35,809 nucleotides of DNA from CAZDCZ01 sp964504155 (GTDB taxonomy: Bacteria; Bacteroidota; Bacteroidia; Bacteroidales; UBA12077). Position numbers and translations under genes: made by a program. Location of the stretch: NCBI GenBank assembly GCA_964504155.1, contig CAZDCZ010000025.1:1-35809 (forward strand). Reading direction: 5' to 3'. The notes under the pieces are model-generated. The model worked only from the letters and a program-made list of their open reading frames with translations, searched no databases and was not told where the DNA came from. Shown piece after piece: positions 7,681-16,633 of the stretch; position 1 is the first letter of the stretch; every line of letters begins with the position of its first letter.

Positions 7681-9456
7681 ATGAAACTAATTAGATACTC
7701 AACTTTTATTTTTATATTATTTTTCTTTTATAGTTGTTCAAACATAAAAAATAATAATCCGGAAATTACTAAAAATGAATTATATAATCATATTGAATTT
7801 TTGGCATCAGATTCGCTAAAAGGGAGATATCCGGGTACTGCCGAAAGCAATATTGCAGCACAATATATTGCAAACGAATTTAAAATGTGTGGATTAAAGT
7901 TATTACACGAGAATGGTTTACAGAATTTTTCTATTACCAGCAATATTAAATCCGGATTAAATAATCATTTTACAATATCGAATAAGCCATATATATTAAA
8001 TCAGGATTATGTCCCATTATCCTTTTCTGCTAATATGTCGCTAAATTCTGAAGTAATATTTGCAGGATATGGATTTAATATAAATACTAAATCTATAATA
8101 TGGAACGATTACTCTAACATCGATGTATCAGGAAAATGGGTTCTAATTTTACGTGGGGATCCTGAAATTGACAATACTGACTCTGAGTTTATTCCTTATT
8201 GCTCGGATAGAGGAAAAGTTCTCGAGGCAGAAGAACATAATGCTGCCGGGGTACTACTAGTTTCCGGACAAAAATTTGATCAAAAAGATAAACTTGAAAA
8301 GCTAAATTATCCACAAGGACAAGCAAATATTCCTGTTATACAAATTACAAGAGAACTTGCCAATGTTATATTATCGGAAAAGGCTAATACAATACAAGAT
8401 TTAGAATCGAAATTAAACAAAGCTTTAACACCTTGCTCATTTAATACAAACATAAAATTAAATGCATCAAGCGATGTAGAATTACAAAAGACTTCGACTC
8501 AAAATGTTGTATCGAGCCTAATCTGCAATAATAAATCGGACGAATATATTGTTATTGGAGGTCATTACGATCATTTAGGTTTTGGAGGGCCACATACAGG
8601 TTCAAGAGTTCCTAATATACATGCTATACATTATGGTGCCGATGATAATGCATCGGGAATTGCTGCAATGTTAGAAATTGCTGAAAAATTATCGTCTATA
8701 AAAGACAGTTTAAATAAAAATTTTATTTTTATTGCTTTTGATGCTGAAGAAGAAGGCTTACTAGGATCAAAATATTTTATGTCAAATCCTATAATCCCAA
8801 TAAAAAAGATTAAAGCAATGATAAATATTGATATGATTGGAAGATTAAAACCCGACTCATCGCTTCAAATAGGTGGTATAGGAACATCAATCAGAGGAAA
8901 AGACATAATACAATCGACAAATAATAAGCAAAGGTTTAATTTAGCATTATCGCCTGAAGGGCATGGACCATCAGACCATTCATCATTCTACTCTAAAGAT
9001 ATTCCTGTATTTTTCTTCTCAACAGGTGCACATATCGATTATCATACTCCGGGCGACAGTATAGGAAAAATTAATTTTGATGGTTTGTTAGATGTAACAA
9101 AATTTATTTGTGATGTAGCCATAAAAATATCGAACTTAGATTCGAACCTAGTATTTCAAGAATCGGGACCAAAAGCAGATTCCGAAAAACACAGAAATTT
9201 TAAAGTAACTCTAGGTATAATGCCCGACTTTTCTGGTTTCGAGAAAAAAGGACTCAAAGCAGAGGTTATTATTAAAGGCAAACCAGCATATAAAGCAGGA
9301 ATGAAAAATGGAGATATTATTACAGCTCTTAATGGTAAATCGGTTAGCGACATATATGAATATATGGAAAGACTTTCGAAATTACATGTAGGACAAACAA
9401 TTACTGTTGAAGTACTTAGAAATACTAAAAAGGAAGTTCTTATTGTTCAACTTTAA
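7681..9456 (+). CDS. M28 family aminopeptidase lipoprotein with PA and PDZ domains
   Basis: 591 residues. The signal peptide ends in a lipobox, FFFYSC, with the lipidated cysteine at 19. A protease-associated (PA) region lies around residues 110-250. The M28 zinc domain shows the usual series of ligands: IGGHYDHLGFG, HYGADDNASGIAAMLE, AFDAEEEGLLGSKYF, NIDMIGRL and HIDYHTPGDS, giving His, bridging Asp, Glu-Glu, Asp and His. A C-terminal PDZ-like domain (about 500-591) contains GKPAYKAGMKNGDIITALNG. It is expected to be an outer-membrane or periplasm-facing aminopeptidase that trims exogenous peptides. It is encoded just downstream of the M23 peptidase. Confidence 0.93.
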   Translation: MKLIRYSTFIFILFFFYSCSNIKNNNPEITKNELYNHIEFLASDSLKGRYPGTAESNIAAQYIANEFKMCGLKLLHENGLQNFSITSNIKSGLNNHFTISNKPYILNQDYVPLSFSANMSLNSEVIFAGYGFNINTKSIIWNDYSNIDVSGKWVLILRGDPEIDNTDSEFIPYCSDRGKVLEAEEHNAAGVLLVSGQKFDQKDKLEKLNYPQGQANIPVIQITRELANVILSEKANTIQDLESKLNKALTPCSFNTNIKLNASSDVELQKTSTQNVVSSLICNNKSDEYIVIGGHYDHLGFGGPHTGSRVPNIHAIHYGADDNASGIAAMLEIAEKLSSIKDSLNKNFIFIAFDAEEEGLLGSKYFMSNPIIPIKKIKAMINIDMIGRLKPDSSLQIGGIGTSIRGKDIIQSTNNKQRFNLALSPEGHGPSDHSSFYSKDIPVFFFSTGAHIDYHTPGDSIGKINFDGLLDVTKFICDVAIKISNLDSNLVFQESGPKADSEKHRNFKVTLGIMPDFSGFEKKGLKAEVIIKGKPAYKAGMKNGDIITALNGKSVSDIYEYMERLSKLHVGQTITVEVLRNTKKEVLIVQL

Positions 9457-9496
9457 AATTAATTCTTTCTAAAATATTTAAAATATAATATGATTG

Positions 9497-9640
9497 TCCG
9501 CTTTTTTACATACACATTGCTAACTGAACTGAAAATCAATTATTTTACCCCAACCCTAAAGGGAGTAATTGATTTTCTTAACACCCTTTAGGGATGGGGC
9601 AATGAAGAAAATCAAACGGCAAGTTTTGTCAAAAAGCGGA
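9497..9640. repeat. MITE-like element containing interleaved inverted-repeat copy 2
   Basis: Outer inverted repeats at 9497-9510 (TCCGCTTTTTTACA) and 9627-9640 (TGTCAAAAAGCGGA) differ at one position. Inside lie alternating inverted repeats: A 9531-9542 (GAAAATCAATTA), B 9548-9563 (CCCCAACCCTAAAGGG), A' 9566-9577 (TAATTGATTTTC), B' 9584-9599 (CCCTTTAGGGATGGGG) and A'' 9607-9615 (GAAAATCAA). The order and the CCCTAAAGGG core match copy 1 at 5689-5762. It fills the gap before the membrane-protein gene and makes that reading frame look longer than it is. Confidence 0.6.
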
Positions 9641-9658
9641 TATACAAAAAATATAATT

Positions 9659-10492
9659 ATGAAAAACACACTTTTTTGGATTATTGCAATAATTATAACA
9701 ATTGGAGCAGTCGTATTTCAGAAATTAACCGGACCAACTTACCCTGTAAAATATAATATTAGTCTTAATAATACTAATTATGATTTAAAATTCCTTCGAA
9801 GTCAGGGAGGAACCAAAGATTGCAAACTAATATTTCCAATAAAAGACTCTACTATTAGCGGAGAAATATATTATAGGCATTACCCAACAAATGAGAATTG
9901 GGATACCATAATATTACAATCGGAAAATGGTTTTCTTTCAGGATACTTACCAAATCAGCCTCCTGCCGGAAAGCTTGAATATTTTGTTTCGTTAAAAGAT
10001 AATAATGCGAGTTATAAACTATTTTCAAATAATCCAATAAAAATTCGATTTAAAGGAGAAGTCCCAAATTTAGTGCTTATACCCCATATTCTTTTAATGT
10101 TTATTGCAATGCTATTATCAACCCTTGCCGGGATATATGCAGCATTCAATAATAAGAAACATAAAATATATAGTATAATTGCTTTTTCGAGTCTATTCGT
10201 TGGAGGCATGATTCTTGGACCAACAATACAACATTATGCATTTGGTCAGGCATGGACAGGAATACCTCTAGGTTGGGATTTGACAGATAATAAGACTCTA
10301 TTTGCAATAATTACATGGATTATTGCTTTATCGGCTAATTATAAAAAAAATAAGCCTAAATTTACATTAGCAGCTGCAATAATCTTATTATTAATATATT
10401 CAATTCCCCACAGTATGTTTGGATCAGAATTAGATTATTCCAATGGGAAAATTATTAGTGGATATATTATAAATTACTTTTCTTTTTTGTAA
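9659..10492 (+). CDS. Integral membrane protein of unknown function
   Basis: 277 residues from the ATG at 9659. The open frame reaches back to 9569, but that stretch lies inside the repeat element, and MKNTLFWIIAIIITIGAVVF is a good first membrane segment. A soluble, beta-rich, probably periplasmic part (about residues 30-130) follows. Then come several hydrophobic helices: LVLIPHILLMFIAMLLSTLA, IYSIIAFSSLFVGGMILG, LFAIITWIIALSA and FTLAAAIILLLIYSI. The loop QAWTGIPLGWDLTDNKT between the helices is conspicuous for its W-x-G-I-P-x-G-W pattern. I do not recognise the family. It is probably transcribed with the upstream peptidases, although a 200-base spacer with a repeat separates them. Confidence 0.8.
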   Translation: MKNTLFWIIAIIITIGAVVFQKLTGPTYPVKYNISLNNTNYDLKFLRSQGGTKDCKLIFPIKDSTISGEIYYRHYPTNENWDTIILQSENGFLSGYLPNQPPAGKLEYFVSLKDNNASYKLFSNNPIKIRFKGEVPNLVLIPHILLMFIAMLLSTLAGIYAAFNNKKHKIYSIIAFSSLFVGGMILGPTIQHYAFGQAWTGIPLGWDLTDNKTLFAIITWIIALSANYKKNKPKFTLAAAIILLLIYSIPHSMFGSELDYSNGKIISGYIINYFSFL

Positions 10493-10531
10493 TCAATTAT
10501 ATTTCAAATTGTTTACAATAAACATCAAATT

Positions 10532-10564
10532 AAAAAGGCAGAAATTCTTGATTTCTGCCTTTTT
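10532..10564. terminator. Bidirectional terminator
   Basis: A hairpin with a 14-bp arm (AAAAAGGCAGAAAT) and its exact complement around the loop TCTTG. The A-run on one side and the T-run on the other make it work in both directions. It sits between the converging membrane-protein gene (plus) and the acidic lipoprotein gene (minus). Confidence 0.9.
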
Positions 10565-10587
10565 AAAACTAAAATAATAACTTATTC

Positions 10588-10812
10588 TTATTCAGCTTCT
10601 ACTTCTTCAACTTCTTCAACTTCTGTTGCTTGAACAGTAGTGTCGACTTCTGTTGCTTCTTTAACTTCTTCAACAGCTTCTGTTGCTTCTGTTGCTTTTT
10701 CTTGAACTTCTTCAACAGCGTCTTCTACTTTTTGTTTTGCATTTTGACAAGAGTAAAATGCTGTAAAACTAACTAATGCAAGAGCAACTAATAATACGTT
10801 TAATTTTTTCAT
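10588..10812 (-). CDS. Small acidic repeat lipoprotein
   Basis: 74 residues from the ATG at 10812; the frame extends to 10854 but the residues before MKKLNVLLVA do not fit a signal peptide. The lipobox TAFYSC puts the lipidated cysteine at 22. The mature part is a glutamate/valine/alanine/threonine-rich helix with repeating units (EEVQEKATEATEAVEEVKEA), ending in a run of Val-Glu pairs. It resembles small helical lipoproteins that are frequent in Bacteroidota. Low-complexity coding repeats (GCTTCTGTT on the plus strand) make it prone to length change. The function is unknown. A Bacteroidota-type promoter lies 40 bases upstream. Confidence 0.8.
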   Translation of the reverse strand: MKKLNVLLVALALVSFTAFYSCQNAKQKVEDAVEEVQEKATEATEAVEEVKEATEVDTTVQATEVEEVEEVEAE

Positions 10813-10851
10813 TGTAATAATAGATTTAATTATAACTTTTAGGATTTTTAA

Positions 10852-10880
10852 CAAAAATATAAAAATAATTAGAATATCAA
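10852..10880 (-). promoter_or_regulatory. Candidate promoter of the acidic lipoprotein gene
   Basis: On the minus strand TTG (10880-10878) is followed after 18 bases by TATTTTTG (10859-10852), a full match to the Bacteroidota -7 consensus TAnnTTTG. The -7 box ends 40 bases before the chosen ATG. The surroundings are AT-rich, so a chance match is possible. Confidence 0.5.
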
Positions 10881-10955
10881 TGCTTTATGCTGTATTTTTT
10901 TTATTAATTATAATAAATAATAAAATATGCAGCAGTAAAATAATAATAAAGCCTT

Positions 10956-10985
10956 TTGAATAGTAATAATAATAAAGTAAATTTA
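10956..10985 (+). promoter_or_regulatory. Candidate promoter of the ECF sigma operon
   Basis: TTG (10956-10958), then 19 bases, then TAAATTTA (10978-10985), seven of eight matches to TAnnTTTG. It lies 43 bases before the sigma-factor start. If correct, the operon has a housekeeping promoter in addition to any self-regulated one. Confidence 0.4.
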
Positions 10986-11028
10986 TTCATGCAGCAAAAT
11001 TTAGTATTCATCGTCTTTAAATTAGAAC

Positions 11029-11613
11029 ATGAAAAAAATTACTAAAACAAGTAAAACATATAATAATATCCATCAAGATATTATTGATAAATGTAAAGCA
11101 GGTAACCGACAAGCACAATTTCAACTTTATAAGTTATATTATAAAGCAATGTTTAACACGAGTTTAAGAATAATAAACAATAGTGAGATTGCCGAGGATA
11201 TTATGCAAGAATCGTTCTTAAAAGCATTTGAAAAAATTTCTACTTATAGCGAAAACGTAAGCTTTGGTGCTTGGTTAAAAAAAATTGTTATTAATAAATC
11301 GTTAGATGAATTAAAAAAACGAAAACTTGAAACAGATACAATAGACGAAAATTTATCGAATAAATTAACCGAACCAATAAATAACTTGGTTAATAATTAC
11401 GAATCGGAAGTAGAACAATTAAAAAAAGCTATAAAATTATTACCGGAAGGATATAGAATAGTATTATCGTTAAAATTATTAGAAGGTTACGATCACGATG
11501 AAATTAGTCAAATACTTAATATAACAAGTTCAACATCGCGGTCGCAATTTACAAGAGCTAAACAAAAATTAGTTGAAATACTAAAACAAAATAATATTAT
11601 AGTTGCTAATTGA
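11029..11613 (+). CDS. ECF-type RNA polymerase sigma factor
   Basis: 194 residues with the two domains of extracytoplasmic-function sigma factors. Region 2 (about 30-95) includes AEDIMQESFLKAFEKI, which contacts core polymerase and the -10 element, and FGAWLKKIVINKSLDELKK. Region 4 (about 135-190) includes LPEGYRIVLSLKLLEGYDHD and an HTH, EISQILNITSSTSRSQFTRA. It is the first of three plus-strand genes with short gaps (32 and 55 bases). The next gene has the layout of a membrane anti-sigma factor, so this is likely a cell-envelope stress regulon. Confidence 0.93.
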   Translation: MKKITKTSKTYNNIHQDIIDKCKAGNRQAQFQLYKLYYKAMFNTSLRIINNSEIAEDIMQESFLKAFEKISTYSENVSFGAWLKKIVINKSLDELKKRKLETDTIDENLSNKLTEPINNLVNNYESEVEQLKKAIKLLPEGYRIVLSLKLLEGYDHDEISQILNITSSTSRSQFTRAKQKLVEILKQNNIIVAN

Positions 11614-11645
11614 AAATACAATTATTATTACACAAGAATTAAGCT

Positions 11646-12203
11646 ATGAAAGATATAGATAAAATAATACACGAAAACAGAAAAGCATTCGATTCATATG
11701 AGCCAAGCGACGGTCATTTCGAAAGATTTGAATCATTGCTGAAAAACAAAAACAATATACATACATTTAAAATTCGCACATATAGGATATTGAGATTTGC
11801 TGCTGTTATATTATTGGCAATGGTATCGAGTTTATGGGTTTACGAACACACTTTTCAGAATAGTATTTCTTCGGGAATAGCATTACATGAAGTATCGAAA
11901 GAATATAAAGAAGTAGAATTCTATTACACTTCTCAAATTAATAATGACTTTGAAAAGATTAAAAATATTCATTTTACCGATAACACTCAAAAAACAATGC
12001 TACTTAATGAGCTTTCTGATATGGATACAATATACAAAAATCTAAAGTATGATTTGAAATCGAATCCGAATGACGAAAGAATTATAAATGCTATGATTGA
12101 GCATTACCAAACCAAAGTAGCTGTAATGAACCAAATACTAAATCAATTACAGAATATGTCGGAATATAATAAAGAAACAAACACTAAACAGGTTAACATA
12201 TAA
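11646..12203 (+). CDS. Probable single-pass anti-sigma factor or companion protein
   Basis: 185 residues. A cytoplasmic N-terminal part (1-50) is followed by one membrane segment (about 51-70, FAAVILLAMVSSLWVYEHTF) and a helical periplasmic part rich in charged residues, ending NQLQNMSEYNKETNTK. The position directly after an ECF sigma gene and the topology fit an anti-sigma factor that holds the sigma factor at the membrane. A zinc-binding anti-sigma motif is not visible, so the assignment rests on context. Confidence 0.75.
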   Translation: MKDIDKIIHENRKAFDSYEPSDGHFERFESLLKNKNNIHTFKIRTYRILRFAAVILLAMVSSLWVYEHTFQNSISSGIALHEVSKEYKEVEFYYTSQINNDFEKIKNIHFTDNTQKTMLLNELSDMDTIYKNLKYDLKSNPNDERIINAMIEHYQTKVAVMNQILNQLQNMSEYNKETNTKQVNI

Positions 12204-12258
12204 AATGCTTTAATAATAAAATAAAAATAGCATATATAAATAAATTAATATAACTACT

Positions 12259-13341
12259 ATGAAAACGCAAATGTTAAAAAATTCAATAATCATTGTACTG
12301 GTAAATATCCTATTCTTTTCGAGTGCTTATTCTGCCGGGGACGAATATTCTAAGAAATTTCGTAAAGAATATAATGCTGATAAAAACACTCTACTTGTTA
12401 TTGAAAATAAATACGGTGATGTAAATATTAACAACTGGGATAAAAACCAAGTATTAATAGATGTAACAATTACTGTTGACGAATCGAAAAAAGAAAAAGC
12501 TATAGAATTACTTAAATACATAAATGTAAATTTCAGCAACAAAGGAAACACTATTAAAGCAATTACAGATATTGATGAGAAATTTTTTAAAGGGTCGGTA
12601 TTCTCGTTTAGAGATAACACAAATGAATTTAGTATAGATTACGATGTTAAAGTTCCGACTGATATAAACCTTGACTTAACGAATAAATATGGAACTGCTT
12701 TTATTAATGAAATTTCGGGGCACTCTAATATAAAAATTAAGTATGGGAAACTTCGAGCCAACAAATTACTTCGTGGAAACACTAAACCTCTAAACGAAAT
12801 ATATTTAGCATACTCAAAAGGATATATTGAAGAATGCGATTGGGTAAAACTAACTATTAAATACTCTAAAATTGAAATTGAAAAAAGCTCTGCATTAATT
12901 GCTGTTACAAGTTACTCTAAAATGTACTTTAATGAATTAAGTACATTAGCATGCGAATCGAAATACGACAAATACGAGATTGGGAATATTAATAATTTTA
13001 TTGGTACAAGTGCTTATACCGATTTAAAATTCGAAAAAATTAATAAGAAACTCGAACTTGAAACAAGATACGGAGGATGTAAGGTAGAAAAAATTCCTGC
13101 AAGTTTCGAGAAAATTAAAATCGATAATAAATATGGAAGCATAAGGTTAAATATTGAAGAAAATGCCTCGTATAAACTAAACGGAGAAGCAAAATATGGC
13201 AATATTGATTATCCTAATACAGGTAAAATAAGCAGAATTCAAGATAATACCGAAACTGAAATCTCAGGAATTATAGGGAAAAACAGAGATACACAATCGA
13301 CTGTTAAGATTTACACAAAATATGGAAGTGTTAAATTATAG
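12259..13341 (+). CDS. Secreted DUF4097-like adhesin/beta-solenoid protein with KYG repeats
   Basis: 360 residues with a signal peptide (about 1-26, ending SAYSAG). The rest is made of short beta strands in which the triplet Lys/Arg-Tyr-Gly recurs: NKYGDVNI, NKYGTAFI, IKYGKLRA, TRYGGCKV, NKYGSIRL, AKYGNIDY and TKYGSVKL. The spacing suggests rungs of a beta-solenoid, as in the head-GIN/DUF4097 'putative adhesin' families. It is the third gene of the sigma operon; such proteins are often the main envelope-stress target encoded with their sigma factor. Actual adhesion is not shown by the sequence. Confidence 0.8.
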   Translation: MKTQMLKNSIIIVLVNILFFSSAYSAGDEYSKKFRKEYNADKNTLLVIENKYGDVNINNWDKNQVLIDVTITVDESKKEKAIELLKYINVNFSNKGNTIKAITDIDEKFFKGSVFSFRDNTNEFSIDYDVKVPTDINLDLTNKYGTAFINEISGHSNIKIKYGKLRANKLLRGNTKPLNEIYLAYSKGYIEECDWVKLTIKYSKIEIEKSSALIAVTSYSKMYFNELSTLACESKYDKYEIGNINNFIGTSAYTDLKFEKINKKLELETRYGGCKVEKIPASFEKIKIDNKYGSIRLNIEENASYKLNGEAKYGNIDYPNTGKISRIQDNTETEISGIIGKNRDTQSTVKIYTKYGSVKL

Positions 13342-13353
13342 ATAATATAAAAG

Positions 13354-13389
13354 TTGATTTTCTAAATAACACACTTTTTAGGATAGGGT
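13354..13389. repeat. Half copy of the interleaved inverted-repeat element
   Basis: TTGATTTTC (13354-13362), a short spacer, then a degenerate CTTTTTAGGATAGGGT (13374-13389) match the A' and B' parts of the element at 9566-9599 in the same order. The B and A'' parts are missing. It lies right after the adhesin-like gene. Confidence 0.4.
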
Positions 13390-13393
13390 AATA

Positions 13394-13435
13394 AAGAAAC
13401 AAAACTCTTAGAATATTCTAAGAGTTTTGTTTCTT
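13394..13435. terminator. Perfect 42-bp palindrome, bidirectional terminator
   Basis: The stretch is a perfect inverted repeat centred on GAATATTC (13411-13418), with arms containing AACTCTTA and its complement and with A- and T-rich outer parts. It separates the converging adhesin-like gene (plus) and alkaline phosphatase gene (minus, stop at 13442) and should stop transcription from both sides. Confidence 0.85.
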
Positions 13436-13441
13436 ATATTT

Positions 13442-14536
13442 CTATTTTTCAAATTTAAAAGCTTTCATCATTTTATCGAATACGGCAGTATTTTCGTAAA
13501 TACCAATAAACTCTTTTGCTCCCGGTCCATATGCAAAAACAGGAACCATAACAGCTGTATGATAATCGCTGGTAAAAGCACCTTCGACAATACCTTTTTT
13601 AATATCGCCACCGTTTAAAGACAAACCTCCACATTCGTGATCGGCAGTAATAATTACAAGAGTATGTTTATCCTTTTTTGCAAAATCTAAAGCTTTTCCG
13701 ATTGCTTTATCAAAATCTATCATTTCCGACACGATATAATCTACATCGTTATCATGTCCTCCCCAATCGATTTGAGAACCTTCAACCATTAAGAAAAAAC
13801 CATTTTTACGATTTTTTAGAAAATTTATTGCTTTTTCGGTAGCATCTGGTAACATGTCGCCTCTACCCTCAGAATATTTAGGATTATGCTCTTCGGCAGT
13901 AAATACAGCTATATTATTACTATTTGCAAGCATACTGTCGAGATTATTAAAAACATCATAATTGCGCTTAATAAGCGAATCTACTAAGTTTAAACTATCG
14001 CTTCTTTGGGCAAATGATTTTCTTCCACCTCCTATAAAAATATCTATATCGGTATTTAGAAAATCTAAAGCAAGTCTCTCATAATCTGACCGCTTGTAAT
14101 AATGCGAAATAAACGATGCAGGAGTAGCATGAACAATAGAACTTGTTGCAACTAAACCTGTAGCATGATTATTATCTTCGGCATATTCTAAAATTGTTTT
14201 TAAGGCCTTTTTCGATGAATCAACAGCGATATAACCATTTTTTGTTTTCTTTCCGGTTGACAATGCAGTTCCTCCGGCTCCTGAATCGGTAATATAATTA
14301 TTAATAGAATATGTCTTAGAAAAACCAATATACTTAAATCGTTCTATATTTAGAGTATCTAAAGAAACTGTCATTGCAGAATAAACCTGCGATACTCCCA
14401 TTCCGTCTCCGATAAGCAGAATTACATTTTTTATCTCATTATCTTCTAATTTATCCGATTTATTTGTTTTATCTATACTACAAGAACTAATAATAAGTAT
14501 AAAAGCAAATACTATTGCTATTTCAATCTTTTTCAT
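13442..14536 (-). CDS. Alkaline phosphatase, lipoprotein
   Basis: 364 residues. The signal peptide ends in the lipobox LIISSC with cysteine 19. The catalytic set of the PhoA family is visible: VILLIGDGMGVSQ with metal ligand Asp44, the nucleophile in TDSGAGGTALSTG (Ser85 after Asp84), SIVHATPASFISHYY, EGSQIDWGGHDND with Glu, Asp and His, ITADHECGG with Asp and His, and the final His in DYHTAVMVP. It should release phosphate from monoesters at the cell surface or in the periplasm. The nucleotidase gene lies 130 bases upstream on the same strand, and the two would act in sequence on nucleotides. At 364 residues it is at the short end of the family, but no motif is lost. Confidence 0.94.
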   Translation of the reverse strand: MKKIEIAIVFAFILIISSCSIDKTNKSDKLEDNEIKNVILLIGDGMGVSQVYSAMTVSLDTLNIERFKYIGFSKTYSINNYITDSGAGGTALSTGKKTKNGYIAVDSSKKALKTILEYAEDNNHATGLVATSSIVHATPASFISHYYKRSDYERLALDFLNTDIDIFIGGGRKSFAQRSDSLNLVDSLIKRNYDVFNNLDSMLANSNNIAVFTAEEHNPKYSEGRGDMLPDATEKAINFLKNRKNGFFLMVEGSQIDWGGHDNDVDYIVSEMIDFDKAIGKALDFAKKDKHTLVIITADHECGGLSLNGGDIKKGIVEGAFTSDYHTAVMVPVFAYGPGAKEFIGIYENTAVFDKMMKAFKFEK

Positions 14537-14629
14537 GATATTATATTTTTGTAATTAAAAATGTGTTGTATTAATATCTCAATTATTTTATTGCTCACTC
14601 TTATATATGATTCTATAAATTTAAAAAAG

Positions 14630-14647
14630 TTTAAGCTTAAGCTTAAG
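14630..14647 (-). other. TTAAGC repeat palindrome, possible weak terminator
   Basis: TTAAGC occurs in tandem so that 14631-14646 reads the same on both strands. On the minus strand it is followed by ACTTTTTT, 20 bases after the nucleotidase stop, so it could end that transcript. The stem is AT-rich and short. Confidence 0.35.
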
Positions 14648-14666
14648 TACTATCTTAAATTAAAAA

Positions 14667-16472
14667 TTACTTAATAGCAATACTAACATCTAAAAATAGC
14701 AATTCAGTATCTTTTTGTTTTCCTTTTAAGCACCATTCTTGAGGAATAATATTCCAATCAGAAATTATTTCGGGATGTATGGTATCATTTTTCTCTAAAT
14801 ATTGCATTATATAATATCTTAAATCTCTATTTGTAGAGCTAACAATACGTTTTGAGAGTTCATCTTTTGGAATTCCTGCTCCAAATACTAAATGTCCTCC
14901 TCCTCCATTTCCTCTATAACTATTTATTGCTACATTATAATTTTTATCGAGCATAAATTTCTCGTCATTTGATAATGAAATTATTTTCACTCTTTCTCCA
15001 TAAGGTTTAGAAACATCGACAGTATATTTTATTCCGGCAGCAGCATCGAAATTAAAATAATTTGATGCTAATTGATATGATTTATATTTTTCAGAAAATA
15101 CAATCTCTCCATTTTTATCTTTTTTGAAGTTTAATAGATTATCATTTTCATCTTTCATTCGATTAAACCACAGATTATAGGAATACTCAAGGTATTTATT
15201 TATCTCATTTCCACTTAATTTCATAGTGTAAAGAAAATTCTCGAACTTATATAGTTTAAACATATCGTTAACGTATATTGTTCCTTTATTTAACGAAGTA
15301 TTAAAACTTAATGGAGCAGTAAATGATATTTGAGCTTTTGATTTATTAAGTTGCACTTTATGTACTAAATCGACAAAAGTTGATGGGCCGAACAGTGCAT
15401 CTTTCGAAAAAATAGTATCTGCTAAATAAGTAATTGGTTTATTTACAAATTCTTTAATTTTTTTATAATCGCTTTCAAACTTTTTATTAAAATCTTTTGA
15501 TTCGTTATAATTTCTTATTTCAACAATTTCTCCTTTGAATTTGCAAGATAATTTATTTGCTTTATCTCTATTAACAATAACATTAACAGTAGCAACCTCT
15601 TTAGCTGCATTTTGCGGGCCCAAAACCAATACTGTGTCGCCAAAATTATTTACAATCTTCTTGTTCCATGTTTTATGATCGTGCCCAACAAAAACAACAT
15701 CAAAACCTTTAATTCTTTTAGCTACCAACACAGAAGCATTTTGGTTTTTATAGGTATTCTCGTCCTGATTTGCATAAGTATAATCGAAACCTGCATGAAA
15801 CAATCCTATTAAAATATCGGGATTTTCTTCAGTTGAAATTTTCGACACCCATTTCTCTGCACTCTCAATCATATCGTCGAAAGCTATTCCTTTCCAAAGA
15901 TTTTCGGGTAACCAACTTGGTATTCCCGGAGTTATTAAACCTATAATAGCAATCTTAACTCCATCTTTTTTTATTATTGTATATGGTTTGAAATATGGTT
16001 GATTATTCTTTTTAGATATTGCATTTGCGGCCATCCAAGGAAAATTAAATTCTTTTACAAGTTTATCGTAAACTACATGACCGGCTTCTATATCGTGGTT
16101 TCCTATTGTTGCAGCATCGTAATGCATATAATTCATCATCTTTGAACATATATGTTCCTGATTATCGATATTAATATTTGAATAATATACACTTGGTTGG
16201 CCTTGTAAAATATCTCCATTATCGAGCAAGATAACATTCTCGTTCTTCTCTCTCTCTTCTGTAACATATTGATATATATTCGAGAGTGATGTTTCCTTTT
16301 CTCTATTCTCGATAAAATCGTATGAAAATACAGAGCCATGAATATCGCTTGTTTCAATAATCTTAATTAAGGTTTCTTCTTGCTGCTTATTATTACAAGC
16401 TATAATAGATAAGAAAATAAATGCTACTATTATCTGCAAAAATCTTGTTCTATAATTTTTCGAATATTTCAT
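14667..16472 (-). CDS. CpdB/UshA-like bifunctional 5'-nucleotidase / cyclic phosphodiesterase, lipoprotein
   Basis: 601 residues, lipobox SIIAC with cysteine 26. The N-terminal calcineurin-like metallophosphoesterase domain shows all metal motifs: SDIHGSVF (42-49), LLDNGDILQG, TIGNHDIEAG, GLFHAGFDYT and VGHDHKTW. The C-terminal 5'-nucleotidase domain (about 340-570) contains SFTAPLSFNT and the substrate-binding NSYRGNGGGGHLVFG. The latter resembles the loop of CpdB, the 2',3'-cyclic-nucleotide phosphodiesterase/3'-nucleotidase, more than UshA. It probably hydrolyses exogenous nucleotides at the cell surface, with the alkaline phosphatase as neighbour. The precise substrate is not certain. Confidence 0.92.
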   Translation of the reverse strand: MKYSKNYRTRFLQIIVAFIFLSIIACNNKQQEETLIKIIETSDIHGSVFSYDFIENREKETSLSNIYQYVTEEREKNENVILLDNGDILQGQPSVYYSNINIDNQEHICSKMMNYMHYDAATIGNHDIEAGHVVYDKLVKEFNFPWMAANAISKKNNQPYFKPYTIIKKDGVKIAIIGLITPGIPSWLPENLWKGIAFDDMIESAEKWVSKISTEENPDILIGLFHAGFDYTYANQDENTYKNQNASVLVAKRIKGFDVVFVGHDHKTWNKKIVNNFGDTVLVLGPQNAAKEVATVNVIVNRDKANKLSCKFKGEIVEIRNYNESKDFNKKFESDYKKIKEFVNKPITYLADTIFSKDALFGPSTFVDLVHKVQLNKSKAQISFTAPLSFNTSLNKGTIYVNDMFKLYKFENFLYTMKLSGNEINKYLEYSYNLWFNRMKDENDNLLNFKKDKNGEIVFSEKYKSYQLASNYFNFDAAAGIKYTVDVSKPYGERVKIISLSNDEKFMLDKNYNVAINSYRGNGGGGHLVFGAGIPKDELSKRIVSSTNRDLRYYIMQYLEKNDTIHPEIISDWNIIPQEWCLKGKQKDTELLFLDVSIAIK

Positions 16473-16633
16473 TGGTATAACAATTGATATTTTTATTATA
16501 ATATATACTAAATAAAAGAGTTACTTGCTTCTTCTAAATAAATAATATAATTTTCTATTATATGACAATTCTATTGTTTCAGTAAATAGCAACTTCTTTT
16601 GTATATGCTAAAATAATTAGAATAATACTTCTA

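Noticed and set aside
9569..9658. N-terminal extension of the membrane protein (30 residues)
   Set aside because: These codons lie inside the inverted-repeat element, and a good membrane-segment start exists at 9659.
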